Notes under the pieces: model-generated | What the model was told of the DNA's origin: nothing | Seen by the model: the letters and a program-made list of their open reading frames with translations, nothing else | Databases searched by the model: none | Assembly (NCBI GenBank): GCA_902764825.1 | Contig: CACWXL010000002.1 | Span: 186,001-250,000, forward strand | Length of the DNA stretch: 64,000 nt | Direction of reading: 5' to 3' | From: Oscillospiraceae bacterium | GTDB taxonomy: Bacteria; Bacillota; Clostridia; Saccharofermentanales; Saccharofermentanaceae | Made by a program: the position numbers and the translations under genes | Shown: positions 36,716-46,079 of the stretch, one piece after another | Layout of the letters: each line of letters opens with the position of its first letter | Position numbering within the stretch: position 1 is the stretch's first letter

Positions 36716-37912
36716 TTAAAGCTTAGCAGCTACAGCCTTGAGGAACTCCTCTGTTGTAACCGTCTTCTTGTTGTCGTTCTCGAGAAGATTATTAAGGTCT
36801 CCGGTGATGGTGCCTTCCTCGATAGTCTCGATCGAAGCCTTCTCGATCTTATCGGCAAAAGCCTCCAGTTCGGGAAGATCATCGAGCTGTGCTCTCTTTC
36901 TCAATGCTCCGGACCATGCGAAAAGCGTAGCCATCGGGTTAGTTGACGTCTGCTCACCGTTAAGGTGTCTGTAGTAGTGTCTTGTAACCGTGCCGTGAGC
37001 TGCCTCATACTCGTAAACGCCCTTAGGTGATACGAGAACGGATGTCATCATTGCAAGAGAACCGCAGGCGGAAGCGAGCATGTCGCTCATGACGTCGCCG
37101 TCATAGTTCTTGAGTGCCCATACGAATCCGCCTGATGAACGCATGACTCTTGCTACTGCATCATCGATGAGAGTATAGAAATATGTGATGCCGGCTTCTT
37201 CATACTTAGCCTTGTACTCGGCATCGTAAAGATTCTGGAAGATCTCCTTGAAACGTCCGTCGTACTTCTTGGAGATCGTGTCCTTGGTAGCGAACCAGAG
37301 ATCCTGCTTTGTATCCAAAGCATATTCGAAGCATGATCTTGCGAAAGCCTCGATGGACTTATCCGTATTGTAAAGGCCCTGGACAACGCCGGAATCCTTA
37401 TATTCAAAGATCGTCTGGCTCTCCTGTCTTCCGTCGGGATATGTGATAACGAGATCTGCTCTTGCAGGACCGTCTACAAGGAACTCAGTATCTCTGTAAA
37501 CGTCACCGTAAGCATGTCTTGCGATCGTGATAGGCTTTTCCCAGCAGGAAACAAAAGGCTTGATGCCCTTAACGAGGATCGGAGCTCTGAAGACGGTACC
37601 GTCAAGGATAGCTCTGATAGTTCCGTTAGGGCTCTTCCACATCGTGTGGAGGTTATACTCGGTCATTCTCTGAGCGTTAGGTGTGATAGTAGCGCACTTA
37701 ACTGCAACGCCGAGCTCATTAGTCCTGTTAGCTGCATCGATAGTAACCTGGTCAGCTGTCTCGTCTCTGTGCTTGAGGCCCAAGTCGAAATACTCGGTCT
37801 TCAAATCAACATAAGGCAGGATGATAATGTCCTTTATCTGCTTCCAGATAATTCTTGTCATCTCGTCCCCGTCCATCTCTACGAGGGGGGTCTTCATCTG
37901 AATCTTAGCCAT
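36716..37912 (-). CDS. icd: NADP-dependent isocitrate dehydrogenase
   Basis: Oxidative decarboxylation of isocitrate to 2-oxoglutarate, giving NADPH. 398 residues, type II (eukaryote-like) IDH: MKTPLVEMDGDEMTRIIW start, TITPNAQRMTEYNL, KSPNGTIRAILDGTVFRAPI (substrate loop) and YEAAHGTVTRHYY near the cofactor site. Has its own promoter (37945-37973) and GGAG 5 nt before the ATG. It leads a run with the SEC-C protein and mre genes. Confidence 0.95.
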   Translation of the reverse strand: MAKIQMKTPLVEMDGDEMTRIIWKQIKDIIILPYVDLKTEYFDLGLKHRDETADQVTIDAANRTNELGVAVKCATITPNAQRMTEYNLHTMWKSPNGTIRAILDGTVFRAPILVKGIKPFVSCWEKPITIARHAYGDVYRDTEFLVDGPARADLVITYPDGRQESQTIFEYKDSGVVQGLYNTDKSIEAFARSCFEYALDTKQDLWFATKDTISKKYDGRFKEIFQNLYDAEYKAKYEEAGITYFYTLIDDAVARVMRSSGGFVWALKNYDGDVMSDMLASACGSLAMMTSVLVSPKGVYEYEAAHGTVTRHYYRHLNGEQTSTNPMATLFAWSGALRKRAQLDDLPELEAFADKIEKASIETIEEGTITGDLNNLLENDNKKTVTTEEFLKAVAAKL

Positions 37913-37944
37913 AAGATCTCCATTCTTATAAATAATACTAGAAG

Positions 37945-37973
37945 ATTTTAAGTCATTAGTACCCTAACGTCAA
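37945..37973 (-). promoter_or_regulatory. Promoter of icd
   Basis: Minus-strand -35 TTGACG (37968-37973), 17-nt spacer, -10 TAAAAT (37945-37950). Confidence 0.75.
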
Positions 37974-38023
37974 ATAGGATAATGGGGAAAAAACAAATGA
38001 AAACATACAAAAAATCTGTCGGT

Positions 38024-39064
38024 TCAGACGCCGGTCCTTGCAGATGCCTTTACCAGGATTATCTCCAGTGAATAGCGCTCGTCAATAAGACCGTGCTTAA
38101 ACTCGCTGTCGGAGTCCGAAGCCGCAAGATAGAGCGAGATAAGTCCCTTCATGCTGAAATTCTGTGCCTGGGCAACGAGCTTTTTGGCTCTGAAATCGTT
38201 CATGCCGGTCCTGTCGACAAGTCTTGCGGCATTTCCCGCTTCCTTTGCCATTATCAGAGCCTTTATGTGATTGACGATGGAAACCCTGATCCTCGGAAGA
38301 GGTTCCTTATTTGCAATGAGCTTATCGAGCGTACCAAGCGCAGTACTGGCGTTGCCGGAACCGCATGCGTCCATGATGTCGAAGATCTTGCCGCTGAGAT
38401 CCGGAGGACAGCAAAGCTCAACAATGTCAGGCGTTATCTCCGAATATCCCTTGCCCTGGCAGTAAAGCGTGAGCTTGTTGATCTCATTCACGAGCTCCAT
38501 CATGTTGTTCGCACATCTGGAAGCCATTGAATTAGCGGCCTCGAAGCCGATCTTAATGTTCTCTTTGGCAAATCTCTTGCTGATCCATCCTGAGAGCTCA
38601 TCTTCCTCAAATCCGCTCATCGCAGCGACGGTACCATACTGCAGGAAAGCTTTGAATGCTTTCTTTCTGCTGTCTGCGGTCTCCTCGAAAAAGACCACGA
38701 CCGCAGATGACGGGATGTCTTTTAAGATCTCCAGGTCCTTATCGGACAGCTCTTTGTTCGGAAGTCCGGACTGCTTAATGACTATAAGCCTCTTTGGCGA
38801 CATCCATGGCGGCATGGAGACAAGCTCTTCGAGCCTGCCCATATCGAACTTATCTCCCGTTCTGGTGTCTATTACCGCATAGTCCATGTCCTCTGCGCCT
38901 TCGCCGAGGCAGGACTTCTTAAGCATGGAAACGGCGCCGTCGAGCATATAGTCCTCAGTACCGTATAAAAGGACAAGCCCCAGCGAATCAGCTTCCTTGC
39001 TGATCTTTGCAAGCATCTGACGGGAATTCAAGACTCCCTTGGGCAATGCCTTAGGCTTAGCCAA
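38024..39064 (-). CDS. holA: DNA polymerase III delta subunit
   Basis: Clamp-loader subunit that opens the sliding clamp. 346 residues with the HolA pattern: LVLLYGTEDYMLDGAV, an AAA-like N-terminal domain (VVVFFEETADSRKKAFKAF) and the collar domain containing FDIMDACGSGNASTALGTLDKL. The start codon is TTG 39064, 6 nt after AAGGAG, overlapping the lysozyme gene by 8 bp. Confidence 0.9.
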   Translation of the reverse strand: MAKPKALPKGVLNSRQMLAKISKEADSLGLVLLYGTEDYMLDGAVSMLKKSCLGEGAEDMDYAVIDTRTGDKFDMGRLEELVSMPPWMSPKRLIVIKQSGLPNKELSDKDLEILKDIPSSAVVVFFEETADSRKKAFKAFLQYGTVAAMSGFEEDELSGWISKRFAKENIKIGFEAANSMASRCANNMMELVNEINKLTLYCQGKGYSEITPDIVELCCPPDLSGKIFDIMDACGSGNASTALGTLDKLIANKEPLPRIRVSIVNHIKALIMAKEAGNAARLVDRTGMNDFRAKKLVAQAQNFSMKGLISLYLAASDSDSEFKHGLIDERYSLEIILVKASARTGV

Positions 39065-40286
39065 CTATATCTCCTTCACCGTTACCGGCGGCTTCGTCCG
39101 TACCGCCGGACGCGCCCGTGCCGAAGACCTCAGGATACTTGCTCTTAAAGAGGATATCCGTATCGACATCTTCGGAACATCCGTCGATCCTTCCGATCGA
39201 ACCTGTCTGCCAGATTGTGTATTCACCCTCATAGGTGGTCTGCTTTACATAGTGGGCAAGCCATACATCATAGCCTGCAGGTTCCCAGATGATCTCAAGA
39301 TAATACTTGCTCGCATAAAGAATGGTCTTATAACCGTTCTGAGCCATGATATCCGCAAATTCGTAGAACAGATTGTTGATATCGACGATGCTCATCTTAT
39401 ATTTCTGGAAATTCCACCAGCTTTCCCAGTCGAATGCAACAGGAAGGTCGATCTGCTTGCCGTTAAGAACCTTAAGGAGTTCGGCCGTATGCTCATGGAG
39501 CATATCAATGGTGCTGTCCGTGGAATAGTAATATACGCCTATCTTAAGGCCTGCAGCCTTTGCATCCGCATAATACTGCTCAAACTTACGGTCTGTTCCC
39601 AGTTCGTTATTGTTATAGATCATGGCTCTGAGATATACGAACTCGCAGCCGGCAGCCTTGACCTTGTTAAAATCGATATCGCCCTGATATCTGGAGACGT
39701 CAATGCCGTAAGCTATGTCACTGTCGGGATATCTTGCCATGAAATCGCTGTATTTGAGCGTCGTGTGGGTGTCAGAGCCCCCGCCGCCGCCACCGCCGGT
39801 GTTGCTCGGCTTATAGACCTTAACAGTCATATTGCCTGTCTTGGTATTGCCCGCATCATCGGTCAGAGTGATCGTAATGGGATAACTCCCGACCGTGGAA
39901 GTATCGACCTCGCCTTCGACCGATATGTCAACATCCGCATCGCAGTTGTCGATGTAGCCGATATGCTTCTGGATATTGAATTCATTGCCTACCTTGATGC
40001 TTACTGATTCGGGAAGGCTCAGGAACATCGGTGCCTTTGTGTCTTCTTCCGGCATATCCATATGAGGCTTGGCCGGTGTAGGGCTCGGTGTCGGTGTAGG
40101 TGTCTCAGTAGGTTCCGGAGTAACCTGAGGCTCAGTCTCGGTAATTTCCGAAGACTCAAGCATATTGGAGTCACTCCCTGCCGCTGATCCGGGCACATTG
40201 CATCCGGTAAGGGCCGCAAGCGATATTGAAGCCGCAATGGCTGTTACGGCTGTTGTCATTAATAGTTTACGTAGTCTTAAATGCAT
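39057..40286 (-). CDS. GH25 lysozyme-type lipoprotein with Ig-like domain
   Basis: About 409 residues. A lipoprotein signal peptide ends in LAALTGC (lipobox). A Thr/Pro linker follows, then an Ig-like DUF5011-type domain (LPESVSIKVGNEFNI to MTVKVYKP), a poly-Gly stretch and a GH25 muramidase domain (YGIDVSRYQGDIDF; catalytic Asp-x-Glu in AFDWESWW). It would be anchored to the outer face of the membrane and cut peptidoglycan. ATG 40286 has GGAG 4-5 nt upstream; the longer frame to 40334 has no ribosome site. Confidence 0.92.
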   Translation of the reverse strand: MHLRLRKLLMTTAVTAIAASISLAALTGCNVPGSAAGSDSNMLESSEITETEPQVTPEPTETPTPTPSPTPAKPHMDMPEEDTKAPMFLSLPESVSIKVGNEFNIQKHIGYIDNCDADVDISVEGEVDTSTVGSYPITITLTDDAGNTKTGNMTVKVYKPSNTGGGGGGGSDTHTTLKYSDFMARYPDSDIAYGIDVSRYQGDIDFNKVKAAGCEFVYLRAMIYNNNELGTDRKFEQYYADAKAAGLKIGVYYYSTDSTIDMLHEHTAELLKVLNGKQIDLPVAFDWESWWNFQKYKMSIVDINNLFYEFADIMAQNGYKTILYASKYYLEIIWEPAGYDVWLAHYVKQTTYEGEYTIWQTGSIGRIDGCSEDVDTDILFKSKYPEVFGTGASGGTDEAAGNGEGDIVG

Positions 40287-40342
40287 ATTTCTCCATTCCC
40301 CGGCACAGGACCGGTTCCTTTCCTGTATTCCCATACAGAACG

Positions 40343-40369
40343 ATTATAACAAACAGATTACAATTTCAA
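40343..40369 (-). promoter_or_regulatory. Promoter of the lysozyme-holA pair
   Basis: Minus-strand -10 TATAAT (40343-40348) with TTGAAA at 40364-40369 (15-nt spacer) or CTTGAA one base further (16 nt). Confidence 0.55.
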
Positions 40370-40417
40370 GTGCGGTTTATAGGACAATTTATGGCAAAGG
40401 AATGTATAAAAGGCCGT

Positions 40418-42802
40418 TCAGTATTCCAGTACCACAGCACCTTCCTTATCGGTACGGAAGACGTCACAGCCATATGCTTCAAGGCGTTCAAGCGTCGCAG
40501 GGGCCGGATGGCCGTAGAAATTGTTCTCACCCACAGAGATAACGGCAATATCAGGCGAACATGCCTCGATAAACTCTGCCGTAGAGGAATACTTGGACCC
40601 GTGATGCGCGACTTTCAGGATGTCACAGTCAAGGTCAAGGGAATCCTCCATCATATGTTTTTCGGTATCTTTGCCTATATCACCGGTAAAAAGGATATCC
40701 ACCGGATCTTTACATTCTATATGGAGCATGGCCACCAGGCTGTCCTCGTTGCCCCCTCCCTTACGCGAATTCGGATAAAGAACATCCAGATATACTGATC
40801 CGGATATATAGATCCTGCTGCCTGCCTGAGCAGGCTCAAGCTGTTTTAAATACAAAGACTTTTCGCCGGCATCAAAGCCTGTCGCCTTAAAGAAATCCTT
40901 TACGTCTTTGTCTCTGTCATCAGGAGATGGCACATAAGATGTGATTATCTTCTTAGTCCTTCCCTGAATGCAAAGCGCGGCTATTCCGCCTGAATGGTCG
41001 ACATCCCAGTGGCTCATGACGCAGATATCGACCTGACCGATGCCGTAATGATCAAGCAGATCCGTTACGGTCGTGGCGCCTTCCTCGTAAGTCCCCGCAT
41101 CGATAAGGCAGGTGTTCTCAGGCGTCATTATCAGACAGCTGTCACCCTGGCCGACATCGGCGAAGACCACCCTGCAGGAAGGCTTGTTAATGAAGGAAAA
41201 CATGTTAATGCCGAGCATTACGGCAAAGACCGGGCAGATCAGCCTTAACGCAAAGCGTCTCAGAATGCCCGGAGGCATGAAGAACATGAATATGGTCATT
41301 GCCGTAATAATCAGGACCGCCTTAGGCAGATGGACCGGCGCCCCGCCCTGTTCGCTCAGCCTGCAGCCGGCCTTCACGAGCTTTTCGAGCGCCTTGATGC
41401 ACAGCAGAAGCGGTGTTGAGAGATATGAAGACCAGAATGGCAGCATCATGCAGAGGAAAACGCACGGAATAAAGCATGTGCAGGCAAGCCCTGCGATGAA
41501 AGAACCCGCGATCTGGATCAGGATGTGTTCGATATCCGGACGCATCGCGATCTCCGACCAGAACGGGATCATGCCAAGGCCCGCACTGGCAGCTACGGCA
41601 AGCACAGAAGATATCTTCCCGCCCAAATGAAGACGCATGAGAAGATCTGTCAGTTTCCGGCTTATGACCTTTATTCCGAGAACGGCGCAAAAACTCATCT
41701 GAAACCCCGAAGACAGCGGGCAGAACGGATCTGCCAGAGTCATCACGACAGACGCCAGGCATAAGGAAGACAGCCAGTCTCTGCCGGCAAACAAACAAAT
41801 GCTCATTATCGCCGCCCTTGTGACCGAATCGCCCCAGCCGGTCATGGAACCTATCAGGATACAGAACAGGCAATGGACGGCAAAAGCACTTTTACGCTTT
41901 AATCTGAAGGCATTGAGCACCATGGGAAGACAGACAAGAAAGCCTGAAAAATGAGTGCCGGATACAGCCAGCAGATGCGAGCAGCATGACATCTTGAAAT
42001 CACGCCTGACAGGATCTGCGATCAGGGATTTGTCACCTGTGCAGACCGCAGCAGCAAGAGCTCTTGAAGAGCCGTCAAATGCTGAAGATACGCAATTCAG
42101 GGCATCTTTTCTGAGTTCGAAAAAGAAATCCTGCAATTGCCCTGTTATCATTGCCCCAAAGCCGCTCCCACACACTTCGAAGCTGTCACAGGTTATCACG
42201 TACAAGATGCCCTGCTTTTTCAGATATTCACGGTAATCAAACTCACCGGGATTGCCGGCTCTCCGCGGTTCTTTTATCTTCCCCTGCAGACGCAGGATGT
42301 CACCTGACTTAAGAGACGCAAACCTGTTATCATTCCCATAGTATTTCAGGACGCTGTAAGCGCCGCCGTCAAGTCTTACGACAACATCCATATCGCCTGA
42401 CATCTCACGGGAAACAGATGTGACACGGCACCGGAATTCGGTGTTATCAAGGTCCTCACGCGCATTAAGTCTTGAAGATATATAAAATCCGCTATTTAGT
42501 AAGATCAGAGAGATCATAATGACCGGAAATACTGCATCTGCGTTCTTCTTTATCCGCATATGGCAAAGGCCCGCAAACACGGTAAGAGCGCACATTACGG
42601 CCGCAGGGACCACCGACTCAGAAAGATAACTCAGTGTGGAGCACAACATAAGCAAGACCGCAGGAACCGGAAGCGGTCTTTTGGTCATGACCTGCTCAAG
42701 ACCTGCAAGATCATACATGCGTGATCTTGTCAGGCTTATGAGGCGTTCTCCTGCACTTTGCCGTCCTCTGTTTCTTATCGTTTTGCCATAGAAGTCGTTC
42801 AT
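40418..42802 (-). CDS. comEC: DNA uptake channel ComEC/Rec2
   Basis: Membrane channel that moves transforming single-stranded DNA into the cell. 794 residues: N-terminal DUF4131 region, a competence-domain bundle of about ten membrane helices (about 210-500, including LLAVSGTHFSGFLVCL) and a C-terminal MBL-fold domain with SHWDVDHSGG. Length is normal. The ATG at 42802 has no Shine-Dalgarno, and a TAGAAT -10 candidate ends 6 nt upstream, so translation may be leaderless. The upstream region carries TTGTCG repeats shared with the TadE-type operon. Confidence 0.93.
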   Translation of the reverse strand: MNDFYGKTIRNRGRQSAGERLISLTRSRMYDLAGLEQVMTKRPLPVPAVLLMLCSTLSYLSESVVPAAVMCALTVFAGLCHMRIKKNADAVFPVIMISLILLNSGFYISSRLNAREDLDNTEFRCRVTSVSREMSGDMDVVVRLDGGAYSVLKYYGNDNRFASLKSGDILRLQGKIKEPRRAGNPGEFDYREYLKKQGILYVITCDSFEVCGSGFGAMITGQLQDFFFELRKDALNCVSSAFDGSSRALAAAVCTGDKSLIADPVRRDFKMSCCSHLLAVSGTHFSGFLVCLPMVLNAFRLKRKSAFAVHCLFCILIGSMTGWGDSVTRAAIMSICLFAGRDWLSSLCLASVVMTLADPFCPLSSGFQMSFCAVLGIKVISRKLTDLLMRLHLGGKISSVLAVAASAGLGMIPFWSEIAMRPDIEHILIQIAGSFIAGLACTCFIPCVFLCMMLPFWSSYLSTPLLLCIKALEKLVKAGCRLSEQGGAPVHLPKAVLIITAMTIFMFFMPPGILRRFALRLICPVFAVMLGINMFSFINKPSCRVVFADVGQGDSCLIMTPENTCLIDAGTYEEGATTVTDLLDHYGIGQVDICVMSHWDVDHSGGIAALCIQGRTKKIITSYVPSPDDRDKDVKDFFKATGFDAGEKSLYLKQLEPAQAGSRIYISGSVYLDVLYPNSRKGGGNEDSLVAMLHIECKDPVDILFTGDIGKDTEKHMMEDSLDLDCDILKVAHHGSKYSSTAEFIEACSPDIAVISVGENNFYGHPAPATLERLEAYGCDVFRTDKEGAVVLEY

Positions 42803-42808
42803 GTTAAA

Positions 42809-42895
42809 ATTCTAATGCGGACCCTTGTCGTTTTTTGTCTCGATTTTCGCGACAAGATCTACAGGAAAACCGACAAAACACGACAAATTTGACAC
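42809..42895 (-). promoter_or_regulatory. TTGTCG repeat operator between comEC and ysxC
   Basis: Minus-strand TTGTCG at 42881-42886, 42871-42876 (10 bp apart) and 42850-42855 (21 bp on, two turns). In the opposite direction lie TTGTCG at 42825-42830 and TTGTCT at 42835-42840, also 10 bp apart. The comEC -10 candidate TAGAAT is at 42809-42814, 35 nt from the nearest repeat in its own orientation. TTGACA at about 42889-42894 may be the ysxC -35. Confidence 0.55.
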
Positions 42896-42914
42896 TTTGA
42901 ACAGAGTTATATAC

Positions 42915-43520
42915 ATGGCAATCAATTACGGAAAGATCAGATATCTTAAAACTTGTGCTACTACAAAAGACCTCCCTGACGAGACGCTCCCGGAGATCGT
43001 TCTTGCCGGCAGATCCAATGTCGGCAAGTCTTCACTGGTAAATGCCTTAGGCGGGAACAAAAAGCTTGCAAGAGTGTCCCAGACACCCGGAAAGACACAG
43101 CAGATCATCTACTTTGACATGGACGGCCAGGCAATCCTTGCAGACCTTCCGGGCTACGGCTTTTCGAAGGCTTCGAAAGACAGATCCAAAGGATTTTCCG
43201 AACTTTGTGACAACTATTTCAGGGTCAGAAAAGGCATTGACCTTGTTCTTTTGCTGATAGACATAAGACATGAACCCTCAAATGACGATATCGGAATGCT
43301 AAATTACCTCAACAGCGTGGGACTCCCCTATTTTTTGGTCTTCACAAAATGTGACAAGCTTTCTGCCCAGCAGGTCAGAAAACAGCTTCAGACGATGTCA
43401 AATTGTCTTGATTTTGCTGAAGATGCCCGTGTTTTCGCGGTTTCTTCGAGTGAGACCAATCCGCAAAAATCAGGAATAAATGATTTAAAGCAGGCCCTAT
43501 CTGATGAGGTATGCAAATAA
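42915..43520 (+). CDS. ysxC: Ribosome biogenesis GTPase YsxC/EngB
   Basis: Essential GTPase needed for assembly of the 50S subunit. 201 residues with P-loop AGRSNVGKSSL, TPGKTQQI (G2), LADLPGYGFS (G3) and FTKCDKLS (G4). I start it at ATG 42915 (MAINYGKIRY, typical of the family); the open frame extends back to 42825 only through the operator region. The ribosome site is weak. Transcribed away from comEC. Confidence 0.94.
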   Translation: MAINYGKIRYLKTCATTKDLPDETLPEIVLAGRSNVGKSSLVNALGGNKKLARVSQTPGKTQQIIYFDMDGQAILADLPGYGFSKASKDRSKGFSELCDNYFRVRKGIDLVLLLIDIRHEPSNDDIGMLNYLNSVGLPYFLVFTKCDKLSAQQVRKQLQTMSNCLDFAEDARVFAVSSSETNPQKSGINDLKQALSDEVCK

Positions 43521-43632
43521 TGAACAATCTTTTTATTACTTTTCGTGCAAATTTTTGTATGACAGTACTTTGAATTATTTTTTTACTTAGATATCATTTA
43601 ATTAGCTTCATTTTAGGGGGTATCTTGTTGCC

Positions 43633-44847
43633 ATGAGTGACTTAGAAGTCAATAAAGACTTTAAGCCTATTACTTTGGCACCTTTCGGCCCTATCGGCAT
43701 TATTGCGCATACATCCAATAAAGAATTCGTTAAAGCCGTTTCTGACGACCTTTCCGTCAGGAGAAAGCGCCGTGCGTTAAGACCCGATAACAAGTATGCA
43801 AATGATCCGGGTTATGCACGTGACAACTATATTTTCGACACAGAACTCATAAGATTCCAGACAGGTGAAGGCAAGTTCTCCATCGGAGAGAGCGTCAGAG
43901 GCCACGATATATTCGTTATTACCGACGTACTTTCCCACAATATGGAACTCAACCTCATGGACGACACCCATGTCATCTCACCTGATGACCAGTATATGGA
44001 CCTCTTAAGGATCCTTTCCGTACTCAAGGGCAAGGCTAAGAGGATCAATGTCATCATGCCTTTCGTATATGAAGGCAGACGCGAGAAGCTCGATTCCCAC
44101 AGAGAATCCTACGACTGCGCAGACGTACTTAAGAAACTTTACAAACTCGGAGTATCGAATCTCATCGTATTCGATCCCCACGATGCCAGAATCGAGAATG
44201 CGGTACCCCTCATGTCTATCGAGATGCCGCGCTGCCAATTCAAGATGACCTCTACCCTCTTGAATTGTTTTGACACACTCAAGCTGGATAAGGATCATAC
44301 GCTCGTGGTAAGCCCTGATGAGACAGGTGTATCGCGGGCTATTTTTTACGCATCTCACCTGAATCTTCCTTTAAGCCTGTTCTACAGGAAATATACCGGC
44401 AAGCCGGGCCAGAACGGCAAGATTTTCGAATATCTGGGGGAAGACGTCACCGGCAAGGATATCCTCCTTATCGATGATATGATCAATTCAGGCAATACAA
44501 TGCTCAGGACCGCCGAACAGCTTAAGGCTGCAGGCGCAAAGGACATTTATTGCATGGCACCGTTTGCCCTTTTCACAAACGGTCTGGAAGTATTTGATGA
44601 AGCTTATGCAAAAAAGAGCATCAAATGCATCTGCACAACAAATCTTATTTATGCACCCGATGAACTTACCACACGCGAATGGTATCTGCAGGCAGATATG
44701 GTTCCTTACATGGGAAGGATCATCGACGCGCTTAACACAGACGAATCTATTTACGATCTGATCAATTCGACTTCGAGACTGCAAGATCTCGCAAGCCAGA
44801 TGAAGATCAGTGACCTCATAGATGAAGACGAAACAGAAAAAATCTAA
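43633..44847 (+). CDS. prs: Ribose-phosphate pyrophosphokinase, long form, copy 1
   Basis: Makes PRPP from ribose-5-phosphate and ATP for nucleotide, His and Trp synthesis. 404 residues, about 85 longer than the classical enzyme because of an N-terminal extension, as in other clostridial copies. Motifs: PFVYEGRREKLDSHRES (ATP loop), FDPHDARIENAVPL and the PRPP-binding LLIDDMINSGNTM. The N-terminal APFGPIGIIAH replaces the usual FSGNAN start. GGGGG lies 12 nt before ATG 43633. Followed 24 nt later by a second copy. Confidence 0.88.
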   Translation: MSDLEVNKDFKPITLAPFGPIGIIAHTSNKEFVKAVSDDLSVRRKRRALRPDNKYANDPGYARDNYIFDTELIRFQTGEGKFSIGESVRGHDIFVITDVLSHNMELNLMDDTHVISPDDQYMDLLRILSVLKGKAKRINVIMPFVYEGRREKLDSHRESYDCADVLKKLYKLGVSNLIVFDPHDARIENAVPLMSIEMPRCQFKMTSTLLNCFDTLKLDKDHTLVVSPDETGVSRAIFYASHLNLPLSLFYRKYTGKPGQNGKIFEYLGEDVTGKDILLIDDMINSGNTMLRTAEQLKAAGAKDIYCMAPFALFTNGLEVFDEAYAKKSIKCICTTNLIYAPDELTTREWYLQADMVPYMGRIIDALNTDESIYDLINSTSRLQDLASQMKISDLIDEDETEKI

Positions 44848-44871
44848 AGGCATGAAAGGCAGGCTGCAATT

Positions 44872-46077
44872 ATGACATCAGCATCTGACGAAAGAGCTTA
44901 TTCCCGCTACGACCAATACGGCGACAACCCGATGGCGCCGGTAGGACCTATTGGACTTATTGCTCTTAGAGGAAGCGAAGACTTCACATCGAAGGTCAAC
45001 TTCTACCTCAACAAGAGACGTAACGAGTACCAGAAAGAGCAGATCGTTAACACCTACCCCGGATTCTTCAGAGAGGATTATACGATCCCCGTTGAGAACG
45101 CAAGATTCTCATCCGGCGAAGGTAAGGCTGTCGTTAAGAATACAGTAAGAGGCCACGACCTCTACCTCATCAGCGACGTCATGAACTGCTCCTGCACTTA
45201 TAAGATGTTCGGTCAGGACAACAGAATGAGCCCTGACGATCACTATCAGGATCTTAAGCGTGTTATCCTCGCATGCTCCGGTAAATCAAGAAGGATCAAC
45301 GTAATCATGCCTTTCCTTTATGAGAGCCGTCAGCACAAGAGAAACGCAAGAGAGTCTCTGGACTGCGCATTCGCACTTGAAGAACTCTATGATCTCGGTG
45401 TTGCAAACATCATCACATTCGACGCTCACGACGAGAGAGTTGCAAACGCAATTCCTCTTGCAGGCTTCGAGAGCCTCCCTACCGCATATCAGATCATCAA
45501 GGAAATGTACCGTCAGATCCCTGATCTCAAGTTCTCAAACGGTAAGTTCATGATCATCTCACCTGATGAAGGCGGTATCGGCAGAGCTATGTACTACGCT
45601 TCCATCCTCGGTGTACCTTTGGGAACATTCTATAAGAGAAGAGACTATACAAAGATCGTTGACGGTAAGAACCCCATCATCGCTCATGAATTCTTAGGTG
45701 ATTCCGTTGAGGGTATGGACATTCTCATCGTAGACGACATGATCTCTTCGGGTGACTCCATGATCGACATCGCTGAGAAGATGAAGGACAAGGGTGCAAG
45801 GAACGTTTACTGCGCTGTTACTTTCGGTCTCTTCACAGAAGGCATCGACCACTTCAACAAAGCATACGAGAAGGGCATCATCAATAAGGTTTTCGCTACA
45901 AACCTCATCTACAGAAGACCTGAGCTCCTTGAGGCTCCCTGGTTCGCAGACGTTAACCTCTGCAAGTTCGTAGCTCTCCTTATCGACGCTATCAACCACG
46001 ATGCTTCACTCTCAAGCCTCATCAATCCTACAGAGAAGATCAAGAAGCTTCTTAAGGAGAAAGAGAACATCGGCTGA
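44872..46077 (+). CDS. prs: Ribose-phosphate pyrophosphokinase, long form, copy 2
   Basis: 401-residue paralogue of the preceding gene, with PFLYESRQHKRNARES, FDAHDERVANAIPL and PRPP loop LIVDDMISSGDSM, where the canonical Thr of the loop end is Ser. Its N-terminus APVGPIGLIALRG matches copy 1. Codon use looks more biased to a small preferred set (GTT, ATC, CTC, AGA) than in copy 1, suggesting the more highly expressed copy. The shared operon suggests hetero-oligomer formation or division of regulation; this is inference. Confidence 0.88.
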   Translation: MTSASDERAYSRYDQYGDNPMAPVGPIGLIALRGSEDFTSKVNFYLNKRRNEYQKEQIVNTYPGFFREDYTIPVENARFSSGEGKAVVKNTVRGHDLYLISDVMNCSCTYKMFGQDNRMSPDDHYQDLKRVILACSGKSRRINVIMPFLYESRQHKRNARESLDCAFALEELYDLGVANIITFDAHDERVANAIPLAGFESLPTAYQIIKEMYRQIPDLKFSNGKFMIISPDEGGIGRAMYYASILGVPLGTFYKRRDYTKIVDGKNPIIAHEFLGDSVEGMDILIVDDMISSGDSMIDIAEKMKDKGARNVYCAVTFGLFTEGIDHFNKAYEKGIINKVFATNLIYRRPELLEAPWFADVNLCKFVALLIDAINHDASLSSLINPTEKIKKLLKEKENIG

Positions 46078-46079
46078 TA

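Noticed and set aside
39039..40007. 322-codon open frame on the plus strand opposite the lysozyme gene
   Set aside because: It is antisense to a GH25 lipoprotein with clear domains and has no ribosome site or recognisable protein features.
42825..42914. N-terminal extension of YsxC
   Set aside because: This stretch is the repeat-containing divergent control region; the family start is MAINYGKIRY at 42915.
43633..46077. The two prs genes as one gene split by a frameshift
   Set aside because: Each is full length with its own start, ATP loop and PRPP loop.
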